From an uncultured Pseudomonadota bacterium (GTDB taxonomy: Bacteria; Myxococcota_A; Bradymonadia; Bradymonadales; Bradymonadaceae): DNA of 44,144 nt. The DNA is taken from positions 1 through 44,144 of the forward strand of contig CATLTV010000020.1 in NCBI GenBank assembly GCA_950059285.1, given 5' to 3'. Position numbers and translations under genes: made by a program. Shown here piece by piece: positions 23,244 through 31,239 of this stretch (positions are counted from its first letter, which is position 1; the number at the start of each line of letters is the position of its first letter). The notes under the pieces were generated by a model. That model did not search any database. It worked only from the letters and a program-made list of their open reading frames with translations, and had not been told where the DNA came from.

Positions 23244-25538
23244 TTATTTCAGGAACTTAAACCGCACACCAACAGCCCTCAAATCCGTCATCAAACCAGG
23301 ATAACTCTTTGCAGAAACCCAGGGTGATACAAGCTTGACCGAACCTCCAAATGCAGCGATCAAACCTGCCATTGCAAGCCTGTGATCATGAAGCGTTGGC
23401 CAGATACCATCCCCAACAACCTGACGTCCCACGGGCACATACAATCCATCATCACGTGCCTCTACCTTCACGCCAACCTGCGCATACGCCCCCACGAGAT
23501 CTTCAATACGATTGCTCTCCTTGAGCCTCAAATGCGCAGCGTTCACAATTTCAAGACCCGCCTCACAATGGATCGCCACGGCGCTCAACACAGGCGCCAG
23601 ATCAGGCGCGTCATTCAAATCCACGGTGTACACGCTGGCGCTATCCTTGACCTCCTGAAAACCTGCAAGAATATCAACCAGGCGCCGATCAACCTGCCGA
23701 CTTGACGCTGGCATCTGGCTCAAACGCACATCCGCACCAAGAAAGTTTGCCGCTCTCCAGAACGCCGCAGAGCTCTCATCGGGCCAGACCACAAGCTCAC
23801 TCACATCAGAACATTCCCCTTGTTTTAGAGTCACTTTGCCGCGTTCAAAATCAGCATCAACAACCACACCAACATCTTCCAACATGCCAAGTGTCATGTG
23901 CAAATAATCCACTGACACCATCTTTGCAGGATCAAATGAACCATCCTCCGAGGTGACAAGATCAAGCCTCACATCGTGACCTGACACCGCCAACATCGCC
24001 AACGCAGAGGCATACTGCGAGCTTGTGGCAATATCCACGCTGAACTGCAACACATCAGGAAGCTCAACAGGTGGTGTCACACGCATGCACCCTGGCACGG
24101 TGACATCTACCAGAGCCCCCACGCTCTCCAACGCCTTGACCAGCGCATCATGAGGTCGCTCCAAAAGACGCTGCTCCGCCACAATCTCGACGGGAGCAGC
24201 ATGCACAAGCGCAGCAACCATCAGAAAACGAAGCGTAGTACCGCCAAGGCCAGCCTCCACAACGCACGCACAACCACGACTTTTCTCAAGCTTTTCCAGT
24301 GACTTCGCAAGATAAAACACATCATCAGGAAGATGACTTGTACTCACACCCGACGAAAGCTCAACCTGCACATGCCCCTGACCTAACGCTGCCATCATCA
24401 GCGCACGATTGTACTCGGACTTACTGACAGGCAGACGCACAAATCCTGTGTTTCTGGCCTGCGACCAGTCCACCTCATACACGCCCTGCTGATACTCATC
24501 ATACACGTCACACAACGTGTCATACCACATCTCACCCGACACAGAGGTCACAACCTCGGGCTGTGCAGCCCCCTGGAGAAGCACGCTCCTCAACTGATTA
24601 TTGATACGCTTTTTATCCTTACGAACCAGTGAGATAAACCGCTCTCGATCGATTTTCGAAGGACTAAACTGGAGCGGTTCTAGCAAGGGCTCAAGATGTG
24701 CTAACCAGCGCGTGCTCTCTGCCACAGACATGCCAGACAGGGTTACGGATAACTTTGCAGCAGCGGCCATTCCCCATGCCACGGCGAGCCCATGTGGAGC
24801 GCCCATCTCAAGCTCAAGCGCATGTGCTGCGGTGTGCCCAAGGTTGAGGATCGTACGTATCCCCCTGGTCTCAAAAGGATCTTCTTGCACCACACGCTTC
24901 TTGACCCGGATCGCCTGCTCAAGCAACGTCATCAATGTATCACCCACCTGGTCAAATGGGGCAAAGGCGAGCGCCTCGACGCTGATGTCATCGAGAAGAA
25001 GGAGCGCGTTGGCGTCGCCAAGCCAGAGCCCTTTGATTAACTCGGTCAGCCCATGGCGACGTTGCTCAAGCGGAAGCGCACCAAGAATATCTTTTACAAT
25101 CAATACCTTATCGGCAGGATAAAATGTACCAAGTTGATTCTTCGCACTGTGCAAATTCACTGCCGTTTTACCGCCATGAGCCGAATCCACCATCGCCAGC
25201 AATGTGGTCGGCACATGCCATAAATCCACACCTCGCCAGAGCGTGCTGGCAAGAAAACCCACAGCATCTCCCACAGAGCCACCACCCACAGCGACCAGCG
25301 TCAGTGGACGACTTGATTGAATCTCAAGCACACCCGAGGCAAGCATCTCCAGACCAGTCAGCTTCTTGAGCTGCTCACCAGCCTTCACAAAAAGTGTGCG
25401 CTGTTTGGGGAACACACCTGTGATGGAAGAGGGCAAGTCTTCGTCCACAATAAACACCGCGTGCTCGGGCCAGACGACCTCATCAAGCCGTCCACACATC
25501 ACCAACTCTTCCTGCCCACGCGCCTCTGATCCTGCCAT
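23244..25538 (-). CDS. aroBA: Bifunctional 3-dehydroquinate synthase / EPSP synthase (AroB-AroA fusion)
   Basis: A 764-residue two-domain shikimate-pathway protein. Residues 1-340 are AroB: GGGSVGD (85-91), HVPTTLLAMVDSAHGGKTAVN (108-128), metal ligands Glu166 (TELIKG), His235 (NLGHTAAHALE) and His249 (APHGLAVAWGM), and the KDKK segment. Residues 355-764 are AroA: LPVSKSEYNRAL (Lys373, substrate binding), GGTTLRFL, LLERPHDALVKALESVGA, DIATSSQYASALAM, DLNDAPDLAPVLSAVAI (catalytic Asp), LRLKESNRI (catalytic Glu), LHDHRLAMAG and SAKSYPGL. Both active sites look intact. The two steps are not consecutive in the pathway. The AroB-AroA order is that of the first two domains of the fungal AROM polypeptide. 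No other aro gene is nearby. Confidence 0.9.
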   Translation of the reverse strand: MAGSEARGQEELVMCGRLDEVVWPEHAVFIVDEDLPSSITGVFPKQRTLFVKAGEQLKKLTGLEMLASGVLEIQSSRPLTLVAVGGGSVGDAVGFLASTLWRGVDLWHVPTTLLAMVDSAHGGKTAVNLHSAKNQLGTFYPADKVLIVKDILGALPLEQRRHGLTELIKGLWLGDANALLLLDDISVEALAFAPFDQVGDTLMTLLEQAIRVKKRVVQEDPFETRGIRTILNLGHTAAHALELEMGAPHGLAVAWGMAAAAKLSVTLSGMSVAESTRWLAHLEPLLEPLQFSPSKIDRERFISLVRKDKKRINNQLRSVLLQGAAQPEVVTSVSGEMWYDTLCDVYDEYQQGVYEVDWSQARNTGFVRLPVSKSEYNRALMMAALGQGHVQVELSSGVSTSHLPDDVFYLAKSLEKLEKSRGCACVVEAGLGGTTLRFLMVAALVHAAPVEIVAEQRLLERPHDALVKALESVGALVDVTVPGCMRVTPPVELPDVLQFSVDIATSSQYASALAMLAVSGHDVRLDLVTSEDGSFDPAKMVSVDYLHMTLGMLEDVGVVVDADFERGKVTLKQGECSDVSELVVWPDESSAAFWRAANFLGADVRLSQMPASSRQVDRRLVDILAGFQEVKDSASVYTVDLNDAPDLAPVLSAVAIHCEAGLEIVNAAHLRLKESNRIEDLVGAYAQVGVKVEARDDGLYVPVGRQVVGDGIWPTLHDHRLAMAGLIAAFGGSVKLVSPWVSAKSYPGLMTDLRAVGVRFKFLK

Positions 25539-25715
25539 GTTGTACTCTCTTTATGTTGAGCTAATAAATCACGCTACAGCGGTCAAATATCGCCATCAGC
25601 ACGGATTGACAAGGATATTTAAAAGCCGAGCAACGCTCGCAGAGAACTATTTTTTGTCTGCCCCCTACTGGGTGCTATATTGTTGCACATGACAACGTCA
25701 AAGGGTCTGTTTCCC

Positions 25716-25722
25716 AAGGAGG
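25716..25722 (+). promoter_or_regulatory. Perfect ribosome binding site for the micro-ORF
   Basis: AAGGAGG is followed by TTC-ATG-GTG. The in-frame ATG is 3 nt away and the GTG is 6 nt away, so the GTG at 25729 may be the used start. It is one of the best Shine-Dalgarno matches in the window and has no other ORF to serve. Confidence 0.65.
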
Positions 25723-25725
25723 TTC

Positions 25726-25830
25726 ATGGTGTGGCGTCTCATAAAGTTGATACACAAGCTCTGGAGAGCCGTACTCTGGGCCTATCGCATTCTAAAGTGG
25801 ATCTGGCGTCGCATTGGCAGGAGCGCATAA
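25726..25830 (+). CDS. 34-codon cationic Trp-rich amphipathic peptide, coupled to cardiolipin synthase
   Basis: A short ORF (34 residues from ATG 25726, or 33 from GTG 25729) with stop TAA at 25828. Composition is striking: five Trp, nine Arg/Lys, one His and no acidic residue. The basic residues fall at 4, 7, 11, 14, 21, 24, 28 and 32 and the Trp/Leu/Ile residues between them, so a helix would be sharply amphipathic. Sample: RLIKLIHKLWRAV. The cls start codon is 3 nt after its stop, and the cls Shine-Dalgarno (AGGAG at 25819-25823) lies inside it, so translation is probably coupled. Likely roles are a membrane-surface microprotein acting with cardiolipin synthase, or a leader peptide. Function unproven. 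Confidence 0.6.
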   Translation: MVWRLIKLIHKLWRAVLWAYRILKWIWRRIGRSA

Positions 25831-25833
25831 ATC

Positions 25834-27381
25834 ATGCTCCATGAACTGACAGTCCACCTTCCATTTTTGCAGGGCCTCTCTCTTCTCACCGTATTGAACT
25901 GGGCAGGCTTTTTCTTTGCGCTTGCGTTCATCCCGAGCATCTTGCTGCAACGCAGTGATCGCCCCATGTCCGCGCTGGCCTGGATTCTCTGCCTGATCGA
26001 ACTTCCTTTTGTGGGGATTTTGTTCTGGTGGATCTTTGGCTTACGTCATCTCAGGAGACGACGCAGAAAACGCCGCAAGGCAATGAGTGAGATCGACATC
26101 AGGCTACGACAACAACGTGAACAGCTTGACTCACTGGTGCTCCCCGCAGAAGAGAGCGAACGCCTTACACTTGGCCCAATACAGGCAGATACATCAACGC
26201 AAACCTCCGATGAATTTGCCCTCCAAGTTGTCAACTTCTTCGACATCGACGCAGGTATTTTCCCAAGCTCATCCAACAACCACATCAAGGCGTACACCAA
26301 TGGTGTGGATGCGTTCAAAGCGTTTGAGGATGCCATCAAGGAAGCCAAGGATCATGTCCACTTTGAGTTCTACATCTGGGAGGACGACGAGACAGGGCAT
26401 CGTTTTCGCGACCTGTTGATCGAATGCGCACAACGTGGCGTGGAAGTACGCGCGCTATACGACGCAATTGGAGGTTCGCGCGTCAACGGCAAATTCATGA
26501 AAAAGCTCAAGAAAGCAGGTGGACAAGCTGCCCCCTTCTTGCCCGTCACACTGCTTGAGCGAAGACTTCGTATCAACTTCAGAAACCACCGTAAAATCAT
26601 TGTTATCGATGGCAAGGTCGCCTTCACTGGTGGGATTAATATCGCCGATGAATACACCAACTGGCACGACACAGCCTTTCGTTTTGAAGGCCCCGTGGTC
26701 TATCAGTTTCAGGAGGTCTTTGCCGAGGACTGGTACTTTGCCACAAACCAGGACATCGTCGACTCCAGATACTTTCCACCCATCTCGTCGGACACGCTCC
26801 CACAACACCGAGACACCACCGAACAGGGCGCGCATACACGCGTGCTTGCCAGTGGACCAGACATGCGCGCCCAGGCCATTCACAAGGCATTCTTCATTGC
26901 CATGACGCAGGCCACATCAAGGGTCTGGTTCCTGACACCCTACTTCATCCCCGATGAGGCAATCTTGATGGCGATCGAGACCGCCGCCATGCGTGGCGTC
27001 GATGTGCGCATCATCCTCCCTGGAAAGGGAGCCACCGATGTCTTCGTCACCTACTGGGCAGGACGCTCCTTCTACGAGCGCCTCCTTGATGCTGGCGTAC
27101 ACATTTATGAGTTCAAGGGACGCATCCTGCACGCCAAGAACCTCATCCTTGATGATAAATGGTCCTTTGTAGGTAGCTCAAACATGGATATTCGTAGCTT
27201 CCGCCTGAACTTTGAAACCAACTGCATCATTGAGGATGAAAAACTCAACGAACGCTTAAGCCAGTTCTTTGAGGACTCACTTGAGGAATGCGAAAAGGTC
27301 AGCCTTGAGCCGTTTGTCAACAGACCCAACTCGGAGCGCCTCCTGGAATCCACCGTTCGACTCTTTAGTCCACTGATGTAA
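25834..27381 (+). CDS. cls: Cardiolipin synthase (phospholipase D family)
   Basis: A 515-residue membrane enzyme that makes cardiolipin from phosphatidylglycerol. Two N-terminal membrane helices (about 20-38 and 48-70) are followed by a very basic juxtamembrane stretch (RHLRRRRRKRRK). Two PLD catalytic motifs then occur: HRKIIVIDGKVAFTGG (His252, Lys254, Asp259) and HAKNLILDDKWSFVGSSN (His433, Lys435, Asp440). TPYFIPDE and the SFRLNFETN segment are typical of bacterial Cls. Length is about 30 residues above the usual 480. It is translated directly after the micro-ORF. Neighbours on both sides are envelope genes. Confidence 0.93.
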   Translation: MLHELTVHLPFLQGLSLLTVLNWAGFFFALAFIPSILLQRSDRPMSALAWILCLIELPFVGILFWWIFGLRHLRRRRRKRRKAMSEIDIRLRQQREQLDSLVLPAEESERLTLGPIQADTSTQTSDEFALQVVNFFDIDAGIFPSSSNNHIKAYTNGVDAFKAFEDAIKEAKDHVHFEFYIWEDDETGHRFRDLLIECAQRGVEVRALYDAIGGSRVNGKFMKKLKKAGGQAAPFLPVTLLERRLRINFRNHRKIIVIDGKVAFTGGINIADEYTNWHDTAFRFEGPVVYQFQEVFAEDWYFATNQDIVDSRYFPPISSDTLPQHRDTTEQGAHTRVLASGPDMRAQAIHKAFFIAMTQATSRVWFLTPYFIPDEAILMAIETAAMRGVDVRIILPGKGATDVFVTYWAGRSFYERLLDAGVHIYEFKGRILHAKNLILDDKWSFVGSSNMDIRSFRLNFETNCIIEDEKLNERLSQFFEDSLEECEKVSLEPFVNRPNSERLLESTVRLFSPLM

Positions 27382-27497
27382 CGGGCTGATAGCCTCCTGA
27401 TAACAGCGGTAGCCAATACCAAGAAATCCTTGCATAATGCCCCATCTGGCTAGCCCTCATTTTACGCGAGAGCATTGAGCGAGACTCAACACACCAC

Positions 27498-28862
27498 ATG
27501 GAGCAAACCTTGAAACAAAAACTCTATATACTCGTTATTGTTAGTATAATTGCAATCATACACACAGGTTGTGCACAGCAGTGCGCACAACTCAACCAGA
27601 ACTACGAGCAGGCGCTCACCCAGGAAAGCCAGCTTGCCGAAGGCCAGACATTGGGCGCTGGAATGCCCACACACATGGGAGTCGCGCTGCGCTTTGACCT
27701 CGTACGTGATGTGGCAAGAACACTACTGGTCAAGACCCTGAGCCAGAAGCTTGACCTCTCAAGCAACATCAACATTGGCTCGGGCAAAAACATCCCCGTG
27801 GAGCTCTCCAGCGACGCACTCAACATCGGCTTTGAACCCGACACCGCCTGTGAAACCTGCTTCAGAATCACAGGTGATCTTGGCGGTGATGCATCGGTCA
27901 AAATCCCACTCATTGGCACCAAGAAAATCCCCCTCAAGGGCGCGTTCAAGATGATCGCCCCCATTCAGTTTGAGTCCAGCGAGGACAACACCGTCAAGGT
28001 GCGCCTCGACCCGAGCAAAATCTCGGAATACAGCCAGTCCTTCCTTGATCTTGAACTGCCTGGCCTCCCCGAAGCGATTGGCCGCGCGCTCAAGCAGCCC
28101 CTCACCAACCAGCTCTTTGCCAAGCTCACCTCGCGGCTCAAGCCCATCGATTTGTTTGCATTCAAAGCCCCCGAGTTTGGTATCAAGGGCATCAAGCTCT
28201 TCCCTTCACAGCTGACGTTGATGCCCAAGCAAAAAGCCATCTTCCTTGGCTTCACCAGTAATATCCCTGGCGTGGCCGCTGGACAGGGCTTAAACGCCGA
28301 GAAAGCGATTGCATTTGGCGAGAACGAGAATATGGCTGTAGCAATCCAGCCAAGGCTGATTAAAGGGCTTGTGACGATCCTGATGCAACAAGACGTCATC
28401 CCAAGGCGCTACTCCATGCAAGGCCAGTCCAACCCACAGGGGCCAGCACACGTGACCCTGAATCAGGTCATGTTTGCCTCTGCCTCGGACGCACCCGTGG
28501 CAGGCGATCCGCTCAACATCGGCTTCCGAGCATGGAATCTGTTTGGAGAAAGCGGCGGCCCATGCTTCTGGTTTGATGCGCTGGTCAAGGGCGTGGTCTC
28601 ACTCAAGGACAGAAAGCTTCTTGTCAACTTTGAACAGGTCGAGCTCGTCAACGCCTCTATCGCCCCACAGCTCGTTCAAGGCCTGGCAAACTGGAAGGGC
28701 GCCGAGTTCTTGAACAAGACTCGCACCCTGATTGAAACCACGCTCTCCGAGCCCCAGATCACGGTCCCAGGCGGTGGTAAGCTCACGCTCGCGCCAAGCA
28801 CGCTTGACCGCGACAACACCACCATCGCGCTCCGCAGCCTTGTGACCTTCAAGGCAAACTAA
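27498..28862 (+). CDS. Large uncharacterised lipoprotein, possibly a lipid-binding (TULIP-like) fold
   Basis: A 454-residue protein with a lipoprotein signal (hydrophobic ILVIVSIIAIIHTG|C25). The mature sequence is dominated by beta strands with amphipathic alternation and a few helices. It includes IPVELSSDALNIGFEP, a CETC pair, KKIPLKGAFKMIAPIQFE, QSFLDLELPGLPEAIGRALKQ and a second half with similar long strands. A long alternating beta-barrel with Leu/Pro-rich helices suggests a BPI/TULIP-type lipid-binding fold, but I do not recognise the family and this is only inference. It follows the cardiolipin synthase gene by 116 bp, which fits a role in lipid handling. It ends 16 nt before a strong palindrome. 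Confidence 0.55.
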   Translation: MEQTLKQKLYILVIVSIIAIIHTGCAQQCAQLNQNYEQALTQESQLAEGQTLGAGMPTHMGVALRFDLVRDVARTLLVKTLSQKLDLSSNINIGSGKNIPVELSSDALNIGFEPDTACETCFRITGDLGGDASVKIPLIGTKKIPLKGAFKMIAPIQFESSEDNTVKVRLDPSKISEYSQSFLDLELPGLPEAIGRALKQPLTNQLFAKLTSRLKPIDLFAFKAPEFGIKGIKLFPSQLTLMPKQKAIFLGFTSNIPGVAAGQGLNAEKAIAFGENENMAVAIQPRLIKGLVTILMQQDVIPRRYSMQGQSNPQGPAHVTLNQVMFASASDAPVAGDPLNIGFRAWNLFGESGGPCFWFDALVKGVVSLKDRKLLVNFEQVELVNASIAPQLVQGLANWKGAEFLNKTRTLIETTLSEPQITVPGGGKLTLAPSTLDRDNTTIALRSLVTFKAN

Positions 28863-28878
28863 CAGAACGTATTTGACC

Positions 28879-28938
28879 ACCAAAGAAAGAGGGTGATAGG
28901 TTGATTTTGAAATCAACCTATCACCCTCTTTCTTTGGT
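28879..28938. terminator. 29-bp perfect stem with a 2-nt loop, ending 9 nt before the next start codon
   Basis: ACCAAAGAAAGAGGGTGATA... pairs exactly with its complement around TG at 28908-28909. It follows the lipoprotein stop by 16 nt. Its right edge is 9 nt before the ATG of the co-directional citrate synthase-like gene. Confidence 0.75.
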
Positions 28939-28947
28939 TTTCACATC

Positions 28948-30186
28948 ATGTCCGAGACATACACTGCCCAACAAGCCGCCAACCTGCTCGGTATTCATCG
29001 AAAGAGCCTCTATGCCTACGTCAGCCGAGGATTAATCAAGGCCTACGACACGCCAGGCCGAAGTAAGCTGTATGATGCCGATGATATCAAGCGGCTCCAA
29101 CAGGCAAAACAAGGCAAGAACCAGCCACACAAGGTCGCAAAGCAGGCGCTCTCATGGCATGGCTACCCCGTGTTGCACACCGAAGTCAGCCGAATTGACT
29201 CACAACAACTGTACTATCGCACACACGCCATTGATGAGTTGACCTCACGACTTGATACCTCATTTGAACATGTCACGGCGCTGTTATGGCACCCCCACAA
29301 CCCAGATTATTGTGTGCAATTCCAGGGCGAAAAACTGGAAAATTTGCACACTCTGAAGGACGCTCTCCCCAAAGATTTACCACCCCTCAAGCGCGCCCAG
29401 ATCTACTGGAGTTTGGCCGAGCATGAGGATATGATCGCCTATAACCTCGATCCCGAACATGTTGCACATACAGGTGAATTCATCATTCATCTCGGGCTAT
29501 CTGCCGTGGAGCACAGCCTCTCGCCTGATGAGTTTCAAATCCCTGCATCCTCCATCACACACCACAACATGAGCTCTGCATCCTCCAGACTTGCACGAAG
29601 CCTCTCCATGGAGTCGCACAGCCACCTGCTCGACCTCGCCATGATCCTGTGCGCTGAACATGAGCTCAACGCCTCGACCTTTGCCGCGCGAGTCGCAGCA
29701 TCCACACGCGCATCGCCCTATTCGGTCTGCCTCGCAGGGCTCTCCACTGTGCTTGGACAGCACCACGCAGGCACCACATTGCGCATTGGTGTCTGGCTTG
29801 ATGAACTGCTACGCGCACGCAGCATCAAACAGGGCATCGCACAACGCATGCGCCGAGGAGAATCATGGCCTGGCCTTGGGCACAAGCTCTACTCGCAGGG
29901 CGATCCCCGCGCCAAGATCCTCTGGGAAGCCATTCAAAAAGGGCTCCCAAACGATCTCTGGGAACCCTACAGAAACATACTTCAAGAGATTGAAAAAATT
30001 AAGGAACTCGGAAAACCATCCATCGACCTCATGCTGGTCATCATGATCCGAGCACTTGATGGTTGCGACGAAGACGCACTGACCATCTTTGCGCTCTCAA
30101 GGTGCGTGGGCTGGATCGCACACGCCATGGAACAATACAATGAACCTGGTATTATTCGACCTCGCGCAGCGTTCAAACACGGATAA
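28948..30186 (+). CDS. Citrate synthase family protein with N-terminal HTH domain
   Basis: A 412-residue protein. Residues 1-55 are an excisionase/MerR-like winged helix-turn-helix (YTAQQAANLLGIHRKSLYAYVSRGLIKAY...SKLYDADDIKRL). The remainder is a citrate synthase fold: HELNASTFAARVAAST (catalytic His238), the HHAGTT loop (His273, usually HGGA), GLGHKLYSQGDPRAK (catalytic His312), SIDLML (catalytic Asp360) and RCVGWIAHAMEQ. The three catalytic residues are therefore kept, so it may still condense acetyl-CoA (or another acyl-CoA) with an oxoacid. HTH-citrate synthases form a known bacterial subfamily without a fixed role. There is no Shine-Dalgarno, and the palindrome upstream leaves a 9-nt leader. 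It is convergent with the methyltransferase. Confidence 0.85.
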   Translation: MSETYTAQQAANLLGIHRKSLYAYVSRGLIKAYDTPGRSKLYDADDIKRLQQAKQGKNQPHKVAKQALSWHGYPVLHTEVSRIDSQQLYYRTHAIDELTSRLDTSFEHVTALLWHPHNPDYCVQFQGEKLENLHTLKDALPKDLPPLKRAQIYWSLAEHEDMIAYNLDPEHVAHTGEFIIHLGLSAVEHSLSPDEFQIPASSITHHNMSSASSRLARSLSMESHSHLLDLAMILCAEHELNASTFAARVAASTRASPYSVCLAGLSTVLGQHHAGTTLRIGVWLDELLRARSIKQGIAQRMRRGESWPGLGHKLYSQGDPRAKILWEAIQKGLPNDLWEPYRNILQEIEKIKELGKPSIDLMLVIMIRALDGCDEDALTIFALSRCVGWIAHAMEQYNEPGIIRPRAAFKHG

Positions 30187-30200
30187 CAACCACGTGTTAA

Positions 30201-31004
30201 TCACCTGAGAAAAGCACGACCAAACAAGGGCCACCTCACATGTGCCCGAGCCTGCACATCACCAAAGTCACGCACCCAACTTTGCTCAAGCGCCTCACGA
30301 TGTAGCTCAACAGGGTCATCACCATTAACCTCCGCAAATCGCTGTGATGCTGACCAGGAGCGAAGATACGCCGCGTAGGCATCAAGCCCAACCTCCTGCT
30401 CAGCGTGCAATTTTGGCAGGAAGATCGCATCGCTCACCTCTCTGGCATCAGGTGCAGGCCTACCTGCCAGCCTGTACTCATCACGCATCAAGGCATGATT
30501 CTGAGGTTGCCAGAATGTGTGCAAAATGGTGTGCACAAAGTGTGTGGTCCAGGCATTGACAGCCTCCCCCTGCTCCACATGATGCATCGCATAACTCCAC
30601 ACCCCGAGCACACCACCTGGACGCAACACTCGCCAGGCCTCCTGATAAAACGCATCCTCATCAAACCAGTGAAACGCAGTCGCCGCGCACACAAGCTCCA
30701 CGCTCGCATCGTCAAGCCACGCAGAGACGTCCTCTGCCCCCGCCTGATGATACGATACACGCGCATGAGGGCTCGCTGCCTTGATCTGCGCGCCACTCAC
30801 ATCCGTCGCCACCACACGTGGCACATGACGAGCGAGGTCATGCGCAGCCTGACCACTACCGCATCCACAGTCCCATGCAGTGTTTACCTCCACCTGTGCC
30901 GCTGCCATTAACCTTTGATACAACTCCTCGGGATAGGTTGGCCTCGCCATTTTATACACACTGTGCTGCTCCTCAAATAACTGCTTCACATCCACACTCG
31001 ACAT
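30201..31004 (-). CDS. Class I SAM-dependent methyltransferase
   Basis: A 267-residue soluble enzyme. The start MSSVDVKQLFEEQHSVYKMARPTYPEELY is the 'Y...RPTYP' opening of the methyltransferase type 11/25 group that includes yeast Tmt1-like proteins. Motif I is WDCGCGSGQAAHDLA (about 44-58), motif II VVATDVSGAQI, then ELVCAATAFHWFD and WRVLRPGGVLGVWSY, all standard. The substrate is not predictable. Tmt1-type relatives methylate trans-aconitate, and a citrate synthase-like gene is the convergent neighbour, but that is only suggestive. It is divergent from the di-heme peroxidase with a hairpin in the shared region. Confidence 0.85.
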   Translation of the reverse strand: MSSVDVKQLFEEQHSVYKMARPTYPEELYQRLMAAAQVEVNTAWDCGCGSGQAAHDLARHVPRVVATDVSGAQIKAASPHARVSYHQAGAEDVSAWLDDASVELVCAATAFHWFDEDAFYQEAWRVLRPGGVLGVWSYAMHHVEQGEAVNAWTTHFVHTILHTFWQPQNHALMRDEYRLAGRPAPDAREVSDAIFLPKLHAEQEVGLDAYAAYLRSWSASQRFAEVNGDDPVELHREALEQSWVRDFGDVQARAHVRWPLFGRAFLR

Positions 31005-31071
31005 ACTCTACTCCTGATAAAAAAGTTTTTTGCACACATCTCATTCACCTGAGGTGTGCCTTTATCCTGAG

Positions 31072-31133
31072 AGAAGCAACAAGGGTTGAATAGGTTGATT
31101 ATACAATCAACTTATTCAATCTTTATTGCTTCT
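31072..31133 (+). other. Long imperfect hairpin in a divergent promoter region
   Basis: Two 29-nt arms (31072-31100 and 31105-31133) pair around a 4-nt loop ATAC with one mismatch. Three further positions are G-U pairs when the plus strand is read as RNA and would be C-A mismatches on the minus strand. It lies between the methyltransferase (-) and the di-heme peroxidase (+) starts. No T-run follows. It could be a leader structure or small RNA rather than a terminator. Confidence 0.5.
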
Positions 31134-31239
31134 TATAACTTTAGCGATGCTAGAAATGGACAGGAGGAATCATTATGATGTATGGCCCATCATGTCAGGT
31201 CATATTCTGGCATGATATTCCAGCACCACAGAGGTCATC

